Shown one piece after another: positions 38,852-47,661 of a stretch of 64,000 nt of DNA. Both the position numbers and the translations under genes were made by a program. This DNA is from a bacterium HR33 (GTDB lineage Bacteria; Gemmatimonadota; Gemmatimonadetes; Gemmatimonadales; GWC2-71-9): positions 310,001-374,000 of the forward strand of contig BEIJ01000001.1 in NCBI GenBank assembly GCA_002923375.1, in the 5' to 3' direction. How positions within the stretch are numbered: the stretch's first letter is position 1; every line of letters starts with the position of its first letter. Under the pieces are notes generated by a model. That model was given only the letters and a program-made list of their open reading frames with translations, searched no databases and was not told the origin of the DNA.

Positions 38852-39474
38852 AGATCTCCGGCTACCACCGGGTTGCGCAGCACACCCACACCGGGTATTT
38901 CCACTTCGACCACGTCTCCCGCAACCAGCGGTCCAACCCCCGAGGGCGTGCCGGTGAGGACAATATCCCCCGGCTCCAGAGTCATGATGCGGGAGATGTA
39001 GGACAGCAGCGCCGGTATGGGGAAAGCCATCTCGCCGGAACGTCCCCTTTGGCGGACTTCTCCGTTGACCCGGCATATGATTTCCAATTGATCTAGCGGC
39101 GGCAGCTCCCGGAGAGGCACCACCCGGGGGCCCAAGGGGCAGAAGGTGTCGAAGCCCTTGGCTCTGGTCCACTGCCCGTCCTTGCGCTGCAGGTCCCGGG
39201 CGGTGACGTCGTTGGCGCAGGCGAGGCCGGCGATTCCTTCTACCGCCTCGGTTTCGCTCACCCGTTTCATTCGCTTCCCCACAACCACGGCGATCTCGCC
39301 CTCGTGCTCCACCCGCTCCGATGCTCGCGGCAAGACTATGGCGTCGCCGTCTCCGATCAGAGCCGACGGTGGTTTCAGGAAGAGCAGCGGCTCCGGCGGG
39401 AGCGTATTGCCCAGTTCTCTGGCGTGCTCGGCGTAGTTGCGCCCCACGCACACGATTTTGCTCGGCGGGTTCAC
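38848..39474 (-). CDS. Fumarylacetoacetate hydrolase-family protein
   Basis: A 208-residue FAH-fold hydrolase: KIVCVGRNYAEHARELG, RVEHEGEIAVVVGKRM (metal-binding Glu pair), ANDVTARDLQRKDGQWTRAKGFDTFCPLGP, and PGDIVLTGTPSGVGPL. This smaller, acylpyruvase or oxaloacetate-decarboxylase-like form is common in bacteria. The GTG start at 39474 overlaps the tesA stop (GTGA); a longer in-frame reading upstream runs through tesA and is not credible. Likely splits C-C bonds of beta-dicarbonyl compounds; the substrate is not determined. Confidence 0.9.
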   Translation of the reverse strand: MNPPSKIVCVGRNYAEHARELGNTLPPEPLLFLKPPSALIGDGDAIVLPRASERVEHEGEIAVVVGKRMKRVSETEAVEGIAGLACANDVTARDLQRKDGQWTRAKGFDTFCPLGPRVVPLRELPPLDQLEIICRVNGEVRQRGRSGEMAFPIPALLSYISRIMTLEPGDIVLTGTPSGVGPLVAGDVVEVEIPGVGVLRNPVVAGDL

Positions 39475-40172
39475 TGTTCGAGTCGCCTGCGGAGGATCGG
39501 TTCCAGAACCTTCCAGACGTTTTCGGCCATGATTCGGTGCCCTTGGGCTGTTGGGTGGATGCCGTCGGACTGGTTGAGTTGCGGGACCCCTGCCACCCCC
39601 TCCAGCAAGAACGGTATCAGCGCGGCGCGGTTGGCGCGGGCGAGCTCGGGGTATATGTCCCGGAATCGCCTGGTGTATTCGGCTCCCAGATTGGGCGGAG
39701 CTTGCATCCCGGCGATCACGATATCTGCGTTGGGATGTGCGGCTTTGGTCCGATCGATGATCGCCTGCAGGCGGTGTCGGGTGGAATCCAGATTCTGTCC
39801 CCGCAGGGCATCGTTGGCGCCGAGTTCCAGTACCAGGACCGCTACCGGCTGCTGGAGCAACCAGTCTATCCGAGCCAGCCCTCCGGCGGTGGTCTCTCCG
39901 CTCACTCCGGCGTTGACCACGCGATACGGCCAGCCCAAGGAGTCGATCTTCTGTTGGATCAGGGCGGGATAGGCTTCCTCCACGCTGAGGCCCAGGCCTG
40001 CGGTGAGGCTGGTGCCGAGAAAGAGTACCACTGAAGAGCCATCTCGGGAGACCAAAGTATCGGCCGATCGGTCGGCCTGGCCACCCGGCTCGCGCACTTG
40101 ATCGGTACAGGCCGCAGCAAGGACCGCAGCCAAGCCGTAGATAGCAAGGTAGCCTGTTCTCCGAACCGGCAT
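39471..40172 (-). CDS. tesA: SGNH esterase/arylesterase, TesA-like lipoprotein
   Basis: A 233-residue GDSL-type hydrolase. Signal with lipobox VLAAAC, then block I VVLFLGTSLTAGLGL (catalytic Ser in GTSLT), block II NAGVSGETTAGG, block III LELGANDALRG and block V DGIHPTAQGH with catalytic Asp and His. Matches multifunctional acyl-CoA thioesterase I/arylesterase. Its divergent partner is ybbA-ybbP, exactly as in E. coli, which supports the tesA name. Processed to a periplasmic lipid-anchored enzyme. Confidence 0.9.
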   Translation of the reverse strand: MPVRRTGYLAIYGLAAVLAAACTDQVREPGGQADRSADTLVSRDGSSVVLFLGTSLTAGLGLSVEEAYPALIQQKIDSLGWPYRVVNAGVSGETTAGGLARIDWLLQQPVAVLVLELGANDALRGQNLDSTRHRLQAIIDRTKAAHPNADIVIAGMQAPPNLGAEYTRRFRDIYPELARANRAALIPFLLEGVAGVPQLNQSDGIHPTAQGHRIMAENVWKVLEPILRRRLEQ

Positions 40173-40250
40173 GAGGGCAAACTAAGAAGAAGGTCCATTT
40201 GGGCAAAGAGGTGGAGCGACTATTTTGTTGCCAGCGATACGATCACAGTC

Positions 40251-40955
40251 ATGATCATAGTGGCGCGGGATTTGGAACAGACCTATCTGAGCGGGGGCCG
40301 GCCGCTTACCGTCCTCAAGGACATAAACCTGGAGATCGAGCCTCAGGGCTTCGTGGCCATCGTGGGCCCGTCGGGCAGCGGGAAGACTACGCTCCTCGGC
40401 TTGCTGGCGGGACTGGACCGGCCCAGCAAGGGATCGGTAATCCTGGACGGCCAGAACCTCAACCTGCTGAACGAAGACGAGCGGGCCCGCTTCCGGGCGG
40501 CCCGAGTAGGGTTCGTATTCCAAACTTTCCAACTGATACCTACGCTCACGGCCTTGGAAAACGTCCTGGTGCCCATAGAGCTCAAGCGCTCCCTGGGAGA
40601 CGGCGCGCCCCGGGGCGAAGCGGCGGAGGCCAAAGCGCTGGAGCTTTTGGAGCGCGTCGGGCTGGCGGAGCGGGCCCATCACTACCCTTCCCAACTTTCC
40701 GGCGGCGAACAGCAGAGAGTTTCCCTCGCCCGGGCTTTTGCCAACGATCCCAAGATTCTGTTCGCCGACGAGCCTACCGGAAATTTGGATGCCGACACCG
40801 GTAAAGGGATCATCGACCTTCTGGTTCGATTGAACGAAGAGATGCAGACCACACTGGTCTTGGTGACCCACGACCCCGAGCTTGCCGCCCGGGCGCGCCG
40901 CATCGTCCGGCTCGCCGGCGGGCGAATCGTGTCCGACTCCCACACTCGACCGTGA
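40251..40955 (+). CDS. ybbA: YbbA-like ABC transporter ATP-binding protein
   Basis: A 234-residue ABC ATPase of the LolD/MacB group: Walker A GPSGSGKTT (about 41-49), Q-loop VGFVFQTFQLIPTL, signature LSGGEQQRVSLARA, Walker B ILFADEPTGNLDADT, switch THD. An upstream in-frame reading crosses the tesA start, so the ATG at 40251 is chosen. GTGA overlap with the permease gene. Forms a pair with YbbP; no transported substrate is known for the E. coli pair. Confidence 0.9.
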   Translation: MIIVARDLEQTYLSGGRPLTVLKDINLEIEPQGFVAIVGPSGSGKTTLLGLLAGLDRPSKGSVILDGQNLNLLNEDERARFRAARVGFVFQTFQLIPTLTALENVLVPIELKRSLGDGAPRGEAAEAKALELLERVGLAERAHHYPSQLSGGEQQRVSLARAFANDPKILFADEPTGNLDADTGKGIIDLLVRLNEEMQTTLVLVTHDPELAARARRIVRLAGGRIVSDSHTRP

Positions 40956-43492
40956 ACAGCTTCACTTTTTCAATGGCCCGGCGGGAGGGCCGAGCGAGCC
41001 GCCGCCGCCTGGCCCTGTACATGGGATCGGTCACCATCGGCGTGGCCGCGCTGGTAGCGATCAATTCCTTCCGCCGTAACGTGTCCTCCGCTATCGCCGC
41101 GGAGGCCCGCAACGTACTCGGCGCCGACCTGGAACTGTCCAGCCGCCAGCCCTTCGACTCTACGATCCGGGCCATCTTGGACTCTCTGGAAGCTTCGGGC
41201 ATCCCGGTCTCGTACGTCACCAGCTTCGCCTCGATGGTCCTGGCCGAGCCCAGCGGCGTATCCCGGCTAACCGAGGTCCGGGCCGTAACCGCGGGCTACC
41301 CCTACTACGGAGCGATCGAGACCGATCCGCCTAACTACTGGAACCGGCTGGTGCTGTCCCGGCAAGCTCTGGTAGATCCCGCGCTGCTGGTTCAGCTCGA
41401 TGCCGCGGTGGGCGACACTCTAAGGATCGGTGAGGCTCGGTTTCCCGTAGCCGGCCAGGTAACCCGCACCCCCGGAGAAATCGCCCTCCGCACCGCCATC
41501 GGACCGCGGGTTTTTATCCCCGCAGCGTATCTGGAGGAAACCCGGCTCCTACAGTTCGGCAGCCTGGCCCGGTACCTGGCCTACATCAAGATGGATGAAG
41601 CCGAGGTACAGCGGTTTCTAAACCGATATCACCAGCTCTTGCGGCAACATCGGGTCGGATACGACACGGTCCGGGAACGGGAAGACGAGCTCACCGATGG
41701 GTTGGATACTCTGGCGCGGTTCCTCGGCCTGGTAGGACTGGTGGCGCTACTCCTCGGCGGAATGGGTGTGGCCAGCGCGGTCAACGTCTTTGCCCGGGAG
41801 AAGCTTCCCACGGCGGCGGTACTCCGCTGTCTGGGAGCGACCCAGAAAGAGGTCTTCGCCATCTACCTACTGCAGGCAGGAGTTCTGGCGCTGCTGGGTT
41901 CGGCAGCCGGAGTCGCCTTGGGCATTGCAGTGCAGTCCCGCCTGCCGGGCCTCCTGTCCGATTTCCTGCCGGTGAAAGTGGCGGCGTCGGTGGATTGGGA
42001 GTCGGCAGCAGCGGGACTTGGGGTGGGAGTCTGGGTGGCGGTGGTCTTTGCTCTGCTTCCCCTGTTGGGCATCCGGAACGTGCCGCCGCTGGCCGCTCTC
42101 CGCCGGGAGTACGAAGACACCGAGGGGAAGCAGGACCCGCTGCGCTACGCCGCGTACGCTTCCCTGGCGGCCAGCGTGATCTTGCTGAGCGTTTGGCAAG
42201 CCCCCTGGACCGCTGCGGGGTTCTCCTTTGCCGCAGGGATAGTGGTTACGACCGCGGTGCTGGCAGGCATTGCTCGAGGTCTGATGATCGCCACGCGCCG
42301 CTTTTTCCCCCGGAAAGCCAGTTACGTGCTCCGCCAGGGAATCGCCAACCTTTTCAGGCCCCACAACCAGACCACGGCTGTTTCCCTGGCGGTGGGATTC
42401 GGTGTCTTCCTCCTGGCCACCCTCTACGTAGTACAGCGCAACCTGCTGGACCAACTGCGGTTCGACACGCGGGAAGACCGGCCCAATCTCGTGATGTTCG
42501 ACATCCAGCAGGACCAGCTGGAGAGTATCACGCAGATGCTGCGAGAGCGAGGCTTTCCGGTTTCCCAAACGGTGCCGATCGTTCCGGCTCGCATAGCGGC
42601 CATCAACGGACGATCGGTGACGGTCCTGCTCTCGGACACTGCAGCCTGGCGGCCCAGCCGCTGGGCGCTAAGGCGGGAATACCGCAACACCTATCGCGAC
42701 ACGCTGGTGGAGTCGGAAACGCTGGTGGAGGGATCCTGGTGGGAGTCCAACTCGGCACAGGCTGGTTCCCTGCCCCGCATATCCCTGGAGACCGACGTGG
42801 CCGAAGAACTCGGCGTGTCCGTAGGCGACCGCATTACCTGGGACGTGCAGGGTGTCCTCCTCGAGACGGAGGTGGCCAACCTCAGGCGAGTCAATTGGGC
42901 CAGGTTCGAACCCAACTTCTTCGTAGTCTTCGAGCGCCGGGCGCTAGAGCGGGCGCCCCAGAGTTTTGTCATACTGACCCGAGTTGACGATCCCCAGCGG
43001 CGGGCGGAGTTGCAACGCGACTTGGTGATCCGGCACTCCAACGTGGCGGCGCTAGACCTCACTCTAGTTCAGCAGACGCTGGACACGGTACTGGGTAGCG
43101 TGGCGCTGGCTATCAGGTTCATGGCCTTGTTCAGCATAATCGCCGGATTACTGGTTCTGACCGGTGCGATCGCCACCTCGCGCTTCCAGCGCATGAAAGA
43201 GAGCGTGCTGCTCAAAACCCTGGGAGCCGACCGCAGGAGAATAGGAAGCATCGTTCTCACCGAATACGGAGTGCTCGGCACGGTCGCTTCCCTGAGCGGG
43301 ATCCTGCTGGCCTCGATTGCAGGATGGCTGCTCGCCGAGTTTCTCTTCGAGATACCGTTCTCGCTTCCGGTGGTGGAACTCTTTGGACTGGGAGTCTTCG
43401 CGGCGCTGGCAACTACGGCGGTGGGATTGGCCAACAGTTACCACGTCTTTCGGGCGCCACCCCTCGCCGTGATTCGAGAGTTGGGCGATTAG
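40952..43492 (+). CDS. ybbP: YbbP-like FtsX-family permease
   Basis: An 846-residue protein of the YbbP type: an N-terminal helix (YMGSVTIGVAALVAI), a periplasmic domain (about 60-245), then helices of an FtsX core (FLGLVGLVALLLGGMGVASAVNVF, LPTAAVLRCLGATQKEVFAIYLLQAG). A second periplasmic region and a second FtsX core follow at the end (FMALFSIIAGLLVLTGAI, LLKTLGADRRRIGSIVLTEYG). This duplicated FtsX layout (about 800-850 residues, ten helices) is that of the YbbAP/MacB-like exporters. GTG start with GTGA overlap. Confidence 0.88.
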   Translation: MNSFTFSMARREGRASRRRLALYMGSVTIGVAALVAINSFRRNVSSAIAAEARNVLGADLELSSRQPFDSTIRAILDSLEASGIPVSYVTSFASMVLAEPSGVSRLTEVRAVTAGYPYYGAIETDPPNYWNRLVLSRQALVDPALLVQLDAAVGDTLRIGEARFPVAGQVTRTPGEIALRTAIGPRVFIPAAYLEETRLLQFGSLARYLAYIKMDEAEVQRFLNRYHQLLRQHRVGYDTVREREDELTDGLDTLARFLGLVGLVALLLGGMGVASAVNVFAREKLPTAAVLRCLGATQKEVFAIYLLQAGVLALLGSAAGVALGIAVQSRLPGLLSDFLPVKVAASVDWESAAAGLGVGVWVAVVFALLPLLGIRNVPPLAALRREYEDTEGKQDPLRYAAYASLAASVILLSVWQAPWTAAGFSFAAGIVVTTAVLAGIARGLMIATRRFFPRKASYVLRQGIANLFRPHNQTTAVSLAVGFGVFLLATLYVVQRNLLDQLRFDTREDRPNLVMFDIQQDQLESITQMLRERGFPVSQTVPIVPARIAAINGRSVTVLLSDTAAWRPSRWALRREYRNTYRDTLVESETLVEGSWWESNSAQAGSLPRISLETDVAEELGVSVGDRITWDVQGVLLETEVANLRRVNWARFEPNFFVVFERRALERAPQSFVILTRVDDPQRRAELQRDLVIRHSNVAALDLTLVQQTLDTVLGSVALAIRFMALFSIIAGLLVLTGAIATSRFQRMKESVLLKTLGADRRRIGSIVLTEYGVLGTVASLSGILLASIAGWLLAEFLFEIPFSLPVVELFGLGVFAALATTAVGLANSYHVFRAPPLAVIRELGD

Positions 43493-44550
43493 GGAATGAC
43501 CGCTACGATCCTGAGTGGGCCTCCGCTCCCCCCTTCAATTTTCATGGGGAGCGCCACAACGTAGGCCCCGACCTCGGGAAGCTCATCCAGCCGGGCCACG
43601 TTCTCGAACGCGGGAATGTTGGCTTCGAAAAGGATCCGATGGGAATCGAAGGTGGACGACTGGCCATAGTCGATGCTGGGAGTGTCTATCCCTACGGCGT
43701 CGATGCGCCGTTGGGTGACCAGCCATCGGGCGGCGGCGGAGTCCAGGCCGGGAAAATGCAGCAACGGTACCGCCGCTTCTCCGGTCAGAGCCGTTCCCAA
43801 GTAGCGCTCCCGATCCGGCCACCGGCTGCCCCATCCGGTCCGGAACAGCACGATCGCGCCTTGCGGGATCCGCCCGTGCGCCGCCTCGAACGCTTCCAAA
43901 TCCTCCACGGCTATGAGATAGTCCCGGTCTTGTGACGCTTTCGCCGATACGTCGATCACCACCGCAGGACCGATCAGCTGGCGAAGGGGTATCTGGTCGG
44001 CGGTGTGTCTCCCCTGGGCAAAGTGAATCGGAGCATCCAGGTGGGTTCCGCCGTGTTCCGCCGCGCTGATGTTGTTGGCGGCGTAGTAGTACCCCGCCGG
44101 AGTGACACCGTCGGCCACCTTCTCGAGCTGAAAACTGCGAGAGGTCGGCCAGTAAATCGTTTGCGCGTTGAAAGCGTAGGTGAGATCGACCCACCGCGCC
44201 TGGTCGCTGAAGATCCGCTCCACCACCCGCTGCTCCGGAGCGCACCCCCATATTCCGAACAACAGGAGCAGCCCCACAGGCGCGATCGCTTCCCTGCCGG
44301 CGAGCGCTGGGCGCACCCCCGCAACCGCGGGTTTCTTTCCCACGCCGGTCCATCCGCAGCCGATACACCACCTCGACTCCAGTCTGAGCCACCGAAGCAG
44401 TCGGGGCGTGACTATTGGCTCGGTATGCTCTCCGCACCGGGGACACAGGCGCCGGGGAGGCAGGAGGAGCCAGACGGCGAGGGTAACCAGCGCGACCCGC
44501 AAGAGTACGGTCGCCGCGAGAAATCCCACTATCAAGTACGACGCGTCCAC
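43489..44550 (-). CDS. Cyclase-family (kynurenine formamidase-like) protein fused to membrane zinc-ribbon region
   Basis: A 353-residue protein from a GTG at 44550. Residues 5-30 are a membrane helix; Cys36/39 (CPRC) and Cys62/65 (CIGC) form a zinc-ribbon-like unit. A second hydrophobic segment ends GIWGC (Cys103). The rest is a cyclase/kynurenine-formamidase-like metal hydrolase with HGGTHLDAPIHF (His166, His170, Asp172) and GIDTPSIDYG. A GTG at 44316 could instead begin a separate lipoprotein, leaving the zinc-ribbon part as its own small gene. Its 3' end overlaps ybbP by TTAG. Confidence 0.8.
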   Translation of the reverse strand: MDASYLIVGFLAATVLLRVALVTLAVWLLLPPRRLCPRCGEHTEPIVTPRLLRWLRLESRWCIGCGWTGVGKKPAVAGVRPALAGREAIAPVGLLLLFGIWGCAPEQRVVERIFSDQARWVDLTYAFNAQTIYWPTSRSFQLEKVADGVTPAGYYYAANNISAAEHGGTHLDAPIHFAQGRHTADQIPLRQLIGPAVVIDVSAKASQDRDYLIAVEDLEAFEAAHGRIPQGAIVLFRTGWGSRWPDRERYLGTALTGEAAVPLLHFPGLDSAAARWLVTQRRIDAVGIDTPSIDYGQSSTFDSHRILFEANIPAFENVARLDELPEVGAYVVALPMKIEGGSGGPLRIVAVIP

Positions 44551-44714
44551 CGATTTTCAAGCTGCCCCGCGTCCCGGAGCGGGTCAAGGGGGGTGCGGCT
44601 CCGGCCGGCTTCCGTACCCTTGCCCCGGCCCGCCCCTGGCGGCTCCGGGCTTGCCTGGCGCATTTTCCCCGGGAGAAGCTTCAGAACCCGCAAACCCACA
44701 AAGGAGGAGGCCAT

Positions 44715-46772
44715 ATGATCGCCTTTAGGTCCAGGGTCATACTGGGCGCCGTGCTGCTTTGGGCTTGGCCGATGGCCCTGCCGGCACAGAGCTCGGCCCG
44801 GAACTCCGACCGGCTGACGTTGGACCTGTACCTCGAATGGGAACAGGTCTCCGATCCGCAGATCTCGCCGGACGGATCGCAGATCGTCTTCACCCGCCGC
44901 TGGGTGGACAAGATCAACGACCGCTGGGAGTCCTCCATATGGATCATGAACGCCGACGGCTCGCGCCAGCGCAAGCTGATCGACGGCTCCTCGCCGCGAT
45001 GGTCCCCGGACGGCACCAGAATAGCGTTTCTGGCCCGAGGAGAGCCACGGGGGACTCAAATATTCGTCAGATGGATGGACGCAGAGGGAGCGGTAACCCA
45101 GATAACCCGGGTGGATCATTCACCCAGCGGGATCGCCTGGTCGCCCGACGGCAAGAGCATTGCGTTCACCATGCTGGTGGAAAGGGAGCCGGAGCGGTGG
45201 AACATACGCCTCCCCGCCCGACCCGAAGGGGCGCGCTGGGTCGCCGAGCCCAAGATCGTAACCTGGCTGGACTACAGGCAGGACCGGCAGGGCTACACCG
45301 ACGAAGGGTACCGCCACATCTTCGTGGTGCCCGCAACGGGCGGTACACCCCGGCAGCTCACCGACGGAAACTGGAACCACAGCAACCCGGAGTGGACCCC
45401 CGACGGTACCCACATCCTCTTTTCGTCGCTGCGCACCGAGGATGCAGAGTACGCCTGGCGGGAATCGGAGATCTACGCGGTCAACGTAGCCACCCGGGAG
45501 GTCCGCCAGCTGACCAACCGCAGGGGACCGGATGGAAATCCCAAGGTTTCTCCCGACGGCAAACTGGTGGCTTACACCGGTTACGACTGGACCGACGATA
45601 CCTACATAACGAACAAGCTGTATGTGATGAACATCGACGGGTCCAATCCGCGGCAACTGGCCGCCGACCTGGACCGCTCGCCGGAAGATCTCACGTGGGC
45701 TCCGGACAACAGCGGCGTCTATTTCACGGCCGACGACCGAGGGACGTCCAACTTGTACTTCGCACCCCTTAACGGTCCAGTCCGCAAAGTGACCGAGGGC
45801 ACCCACATTTTCAACCTGTCCAGTGTGAGCAGCCGCGGCCTCGCCGTGGGCACACTCACCAGCTATCACCAGCCGGGCGACGTGGTGACCCTGGACCTCA
45901 GACGGCCCCAGCGGTTCAATCAGCTGACCGAAGTCAACGCCGACGTCCTGGAGGGCCGCAAGCTGGGCGAGGTGGAAGAGATCTGGTACGAGTCGGTGGA
46001 CGGCTACAAGATCCAGGGTTGGATCGTGAAGCCGCCCGATTTCGATCCCGCCAAGAAGTATCCGCTGATGCTGTCCATCCACGGCGGCCCTCACGCCATG
46101 TACGGAGTGGGGTTCAACTTCGGCTGGCAGGAGCACGCGGCGAACGGCTACGTGGTACTGTACACCAACCCCCGGGGCAGTTCCGGCTACGGCAGCGCCT
46201 TCGGCAACGCCATCAAGAACGCGTATCCCAGCAAGGATTTCGACGATCTCATGATAGGCGTGGACACGGTCATCCGCCGCGGCTACATAGACGAGCGCAA
46301 CCTGTTCGTTTACGGCTGCTCGGGCGGGGGTGTGTTGACCGCGTGGATCGTAGGTCACACCGACCGTTTCGCCGCAGCGTCCTCCAACTGTCCGGTTACC
46401 AACTGGCTGTCTTTCGTGGGAACGACGGACAGCCCCAACTGGTATCGCAACTTTGCCAAGCTGCCGTGGGAAGACCCTTCGGAGCACCTCCGCCGCTCAC
46501 CCTTGATGTACGTGGGCAACGTAAAAACCCCGACCATGCTCATGACGGGCGAACAGGATCTCAGAACTCCGATATCGCAGACCGAAGAGTTCTACCAGGC
46601 GCTGAAGCTGCTCAAGGTGCCCACCGCCATGATCCGGTTCAAAGAAGAATGGCACGGCACCTCCAGCAGGCCGTCCAACTTCATGCGCACCCAGCTCTAC
46701 CTCCGCAGTTGGTTCGAGCGCTACATGACCAAGGACGAGCGTCCCAGGGTGAGCGAAACTCCGGGCCGCTAA
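44715..46772 (+). CDS. Exported S9-family prolyl oligopeptidase-like peptidase
   Basis: A 685-residue protein with a signal peptide (VILGAVLLWAWPMALPAQ) and AAAGGAGGAGG just before the ATG. The N-terminal half is a beta-propeller of WD/TolB-like repeats (ISPDGSQIVFTRR, WSPDGTRIAFLAR, WAPDNSGVYFTADD). The C-terminal alpha/beta hydrolase has nucleophile YGCSGGGVLTAW, Asp in GEQDLRTPIS and His in EEWHGTS. Acts on short peptides in the periplasm. Monocistronic, ending at a strong palindrome. No convincing promoter seen in the 164 bases upstream. Confidence 0.93.
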   Translation: MIAFRSRVILGAVLLWAWPMALPAQSSARNSDRLTLDLYLEWEQVSDPQISPDGSQIVFTRRWVDKINDRWESSIWIMNADGSRQRKLIDGSSPRWSPDGTRIAFLARGEPRGTQIFVRWMDAEGAVTQITRVDHSPSGIAWSPDGKSIAFTMLVEREPERWNIRLPARPEGARWVAEPKIVTWLDYRQDRQGYTDEGYRHIFVVPATGGTPRQLTDGNWNHSNPEWTPDGTHILFSSLRTEDAEYAWRESEIYAVNVATREVRQLTNRRGPDGNPKVSPDGKLVAYTGYDWTDDTYITNKLYVMNIDGSNPRQLAADLDRSPEDLTWAPDNSGVYFTADDRGTSNLYFAPLNGPVRKVTEGTHIFNLSSVSSRGLAVGTLTSYHQPGDVVTLDLRRPQRFNQLTEVNADVLEGRKLGEVEEIWYESVDGYKIQGWIVKPPDFDPAKKYPLMLSIHGGPHAMYGVGFNFGWQEHAANGYVVLYTNPRGSSGYGSAFGNAIKNAYPSKDFDDLMIGVDTVIRRGYIDERNLFVYGCSGGGVLTAWIVGHTDRFAAASSNCPVTNWLSFVGTTDSPNWYRNFAKLPWEDPSEHLRRSPLMYVGNVKTPTMLMTGEQDLRTPISQTEEFYQALKLLKVPTAMIRFKEEWHGTSSRPSNFMRTQLYLRSWFERYMTKDERPRVSETPGR

Positions 46773-46787
46773 CCGCCGCCCGATCCC

Positions 46788-46817
46788 GAAGCGCGGGCCC
46801 CCGGGGGCCCGCGCTTC
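46788..46817. terminator. 30-bp perfect palindrome, probable bidirectional terminator
   Basis: The sequence from 46788 to 46817 equals its own reverse complement (starts GAAGCGCGGGCCCCC, ends GGGGGCCCGCGCTTC), giving an extremely GC-rich stem 15 bases after the S9 stop. There is no T-run beyond ACCTTT, so it may act as a factor-assisted terminator or mRNA end-protection hairpin. Confidence 0.55.
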
Positions 46818-46853
46818 ACCTTTGGCGCCCCAACCCCTAACGTTAAAGGCAGG

Positions 46854-47231
46854 ATGGAGGAGGTTCCCAAGAAGCTCATAGTGGTAGGCGACCGGGTGCT
46901 GATAGCACCCGAAGAGGGGGAAGAGCGCACCGCAGTTGGACTCTACCTTCCTCCCACGGCCATAGACCATCAGGCAGTGCAGGGAGGCCGGATCATAGCC
47001 ACCGGGCCCGGCACTCCGCTGTCGGAACCCGCCGCCCTGGACGACGAACCCTGGAAGCTCACCAGCCACGAAACCCGCTACATACCGATGCAGGCTCGGG
47101 TGGGAGACTACGCGCTGTTCTTCCGCAAAGCGGCGGTGGAGATCACCTTCGAAGGCAAGCGCTACCTGGTGGTTCCCCAAGCCGCCATCCTGGTCCTGGT
47201 GCGCAACGAAGACATCTTGGACGAGCTGTGA
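46854..47231 (+). CDS. GroES-like co-chaperonin-fold protein (no groEL alongside)
   Basis: A 125-residue protein with the Cpn10 beta-barrel pattern: LIVVGDRVLIAPEEGEERTAVGLYLPP, GGRIIATGPGTP, VGDYALFFRKAAVEITFEGKRYLVVPQAAILVLVR. The mobile loop region (SEPAALDDEPWKLTSHETRYIPMQ) is longer and differs from GroES. No groEL lies next to it, so it may be a paralogue with a different partner. It is translationally joined to arsC by a GTGA overlap. Confidence 0.8.
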   Translation: MEEVPKKLIVVGDRVLIAPEEGEERTAVGLYLPPTAIDHQAVQGGRIIATGPGTPLSEPAALDDEPWKLTSHETRYIPMQARVGDYALFFRKAAVEITFEGKRYLVVPQAAILVLVRNEDILDEL

Positions 47232-47644
47232 GCGGGAAAACCGTCGTCTTTCTCTGTGTCGCCAACTCGTCCCGCAGTCAGATGGCCGAGGGCTTGGCTC
47301 GCGCCAAGGGACCGGCAGGGTGGCGCTTCTTCTCCGCCGGGTCCAAACCTGCCGGGGTACATCCTTTGGCTGTAAAAGCGATGAGCGAGATCGGCATCGA
47401 TATCGGCGCGCAGCGATCTAAAGGTCTGGACCAAGTACCGATTCGAGAGGCGGACGTGATCGTGACTCTCTGCGCCGAGGAGGTCTGCCCGGTAGTGCCG
47501 GGACCGGTCAGCCGCGTTCACTGGCCGATCCCGGACCCGGCGGCGGTGGAAGGAACCGAAGAAGCGCGCCTGGCGGCGTTTAGGGCGGCGCGCGACGAGA
47601 TCGCCCGCAGGCTGGAAACTCTGTGGCGCGGCGGGGCCGGTTGA
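47228..47644 (+). CDS. arsC: Arsenate reductase, LMW phosphatase type
   Basis: A 138-residue protein of the thioredoxin-coupled ArsC class. P-loop CVANSSRS (Cys10, Arg16; CX5R), then Cys82 and Cys87 in TLCAEEVCPVVP, which can form the disulfide relay, and HWPIPDPA. Reduces arsenate to arsenite. No arsR, arsB or acr3 is nearby, so the substrate could be another phosphoanion. GTG start in the GTGA overlap with the GroES-like gene. Confidence 0.88.
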   Translation: MSGKTVVFLCVANSSRSQMAEGLARAKGPAGWRFFSAGSKPAGVHPLAVKAMSEIGIDIGAQRSKGLDQVPIREADVIVTLCAEEVCPVVPGPVSRVHWPIPDPAAVEGTEEARLAAFRAARDEIARRLETLWRGGAG

Positions 47645-47661
47645 AACAGCCGGCCGAAACT

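Noticed and set aside
38848-40206. A 452-codon open frame on the minus strand covering tesA and its promoter region
   Set aside because: Only the last 208 codons match the FAH fold; the upstream part is arginine/proline-rich shadow reading of tesA, so the gene is taken to start at GTG 39474.
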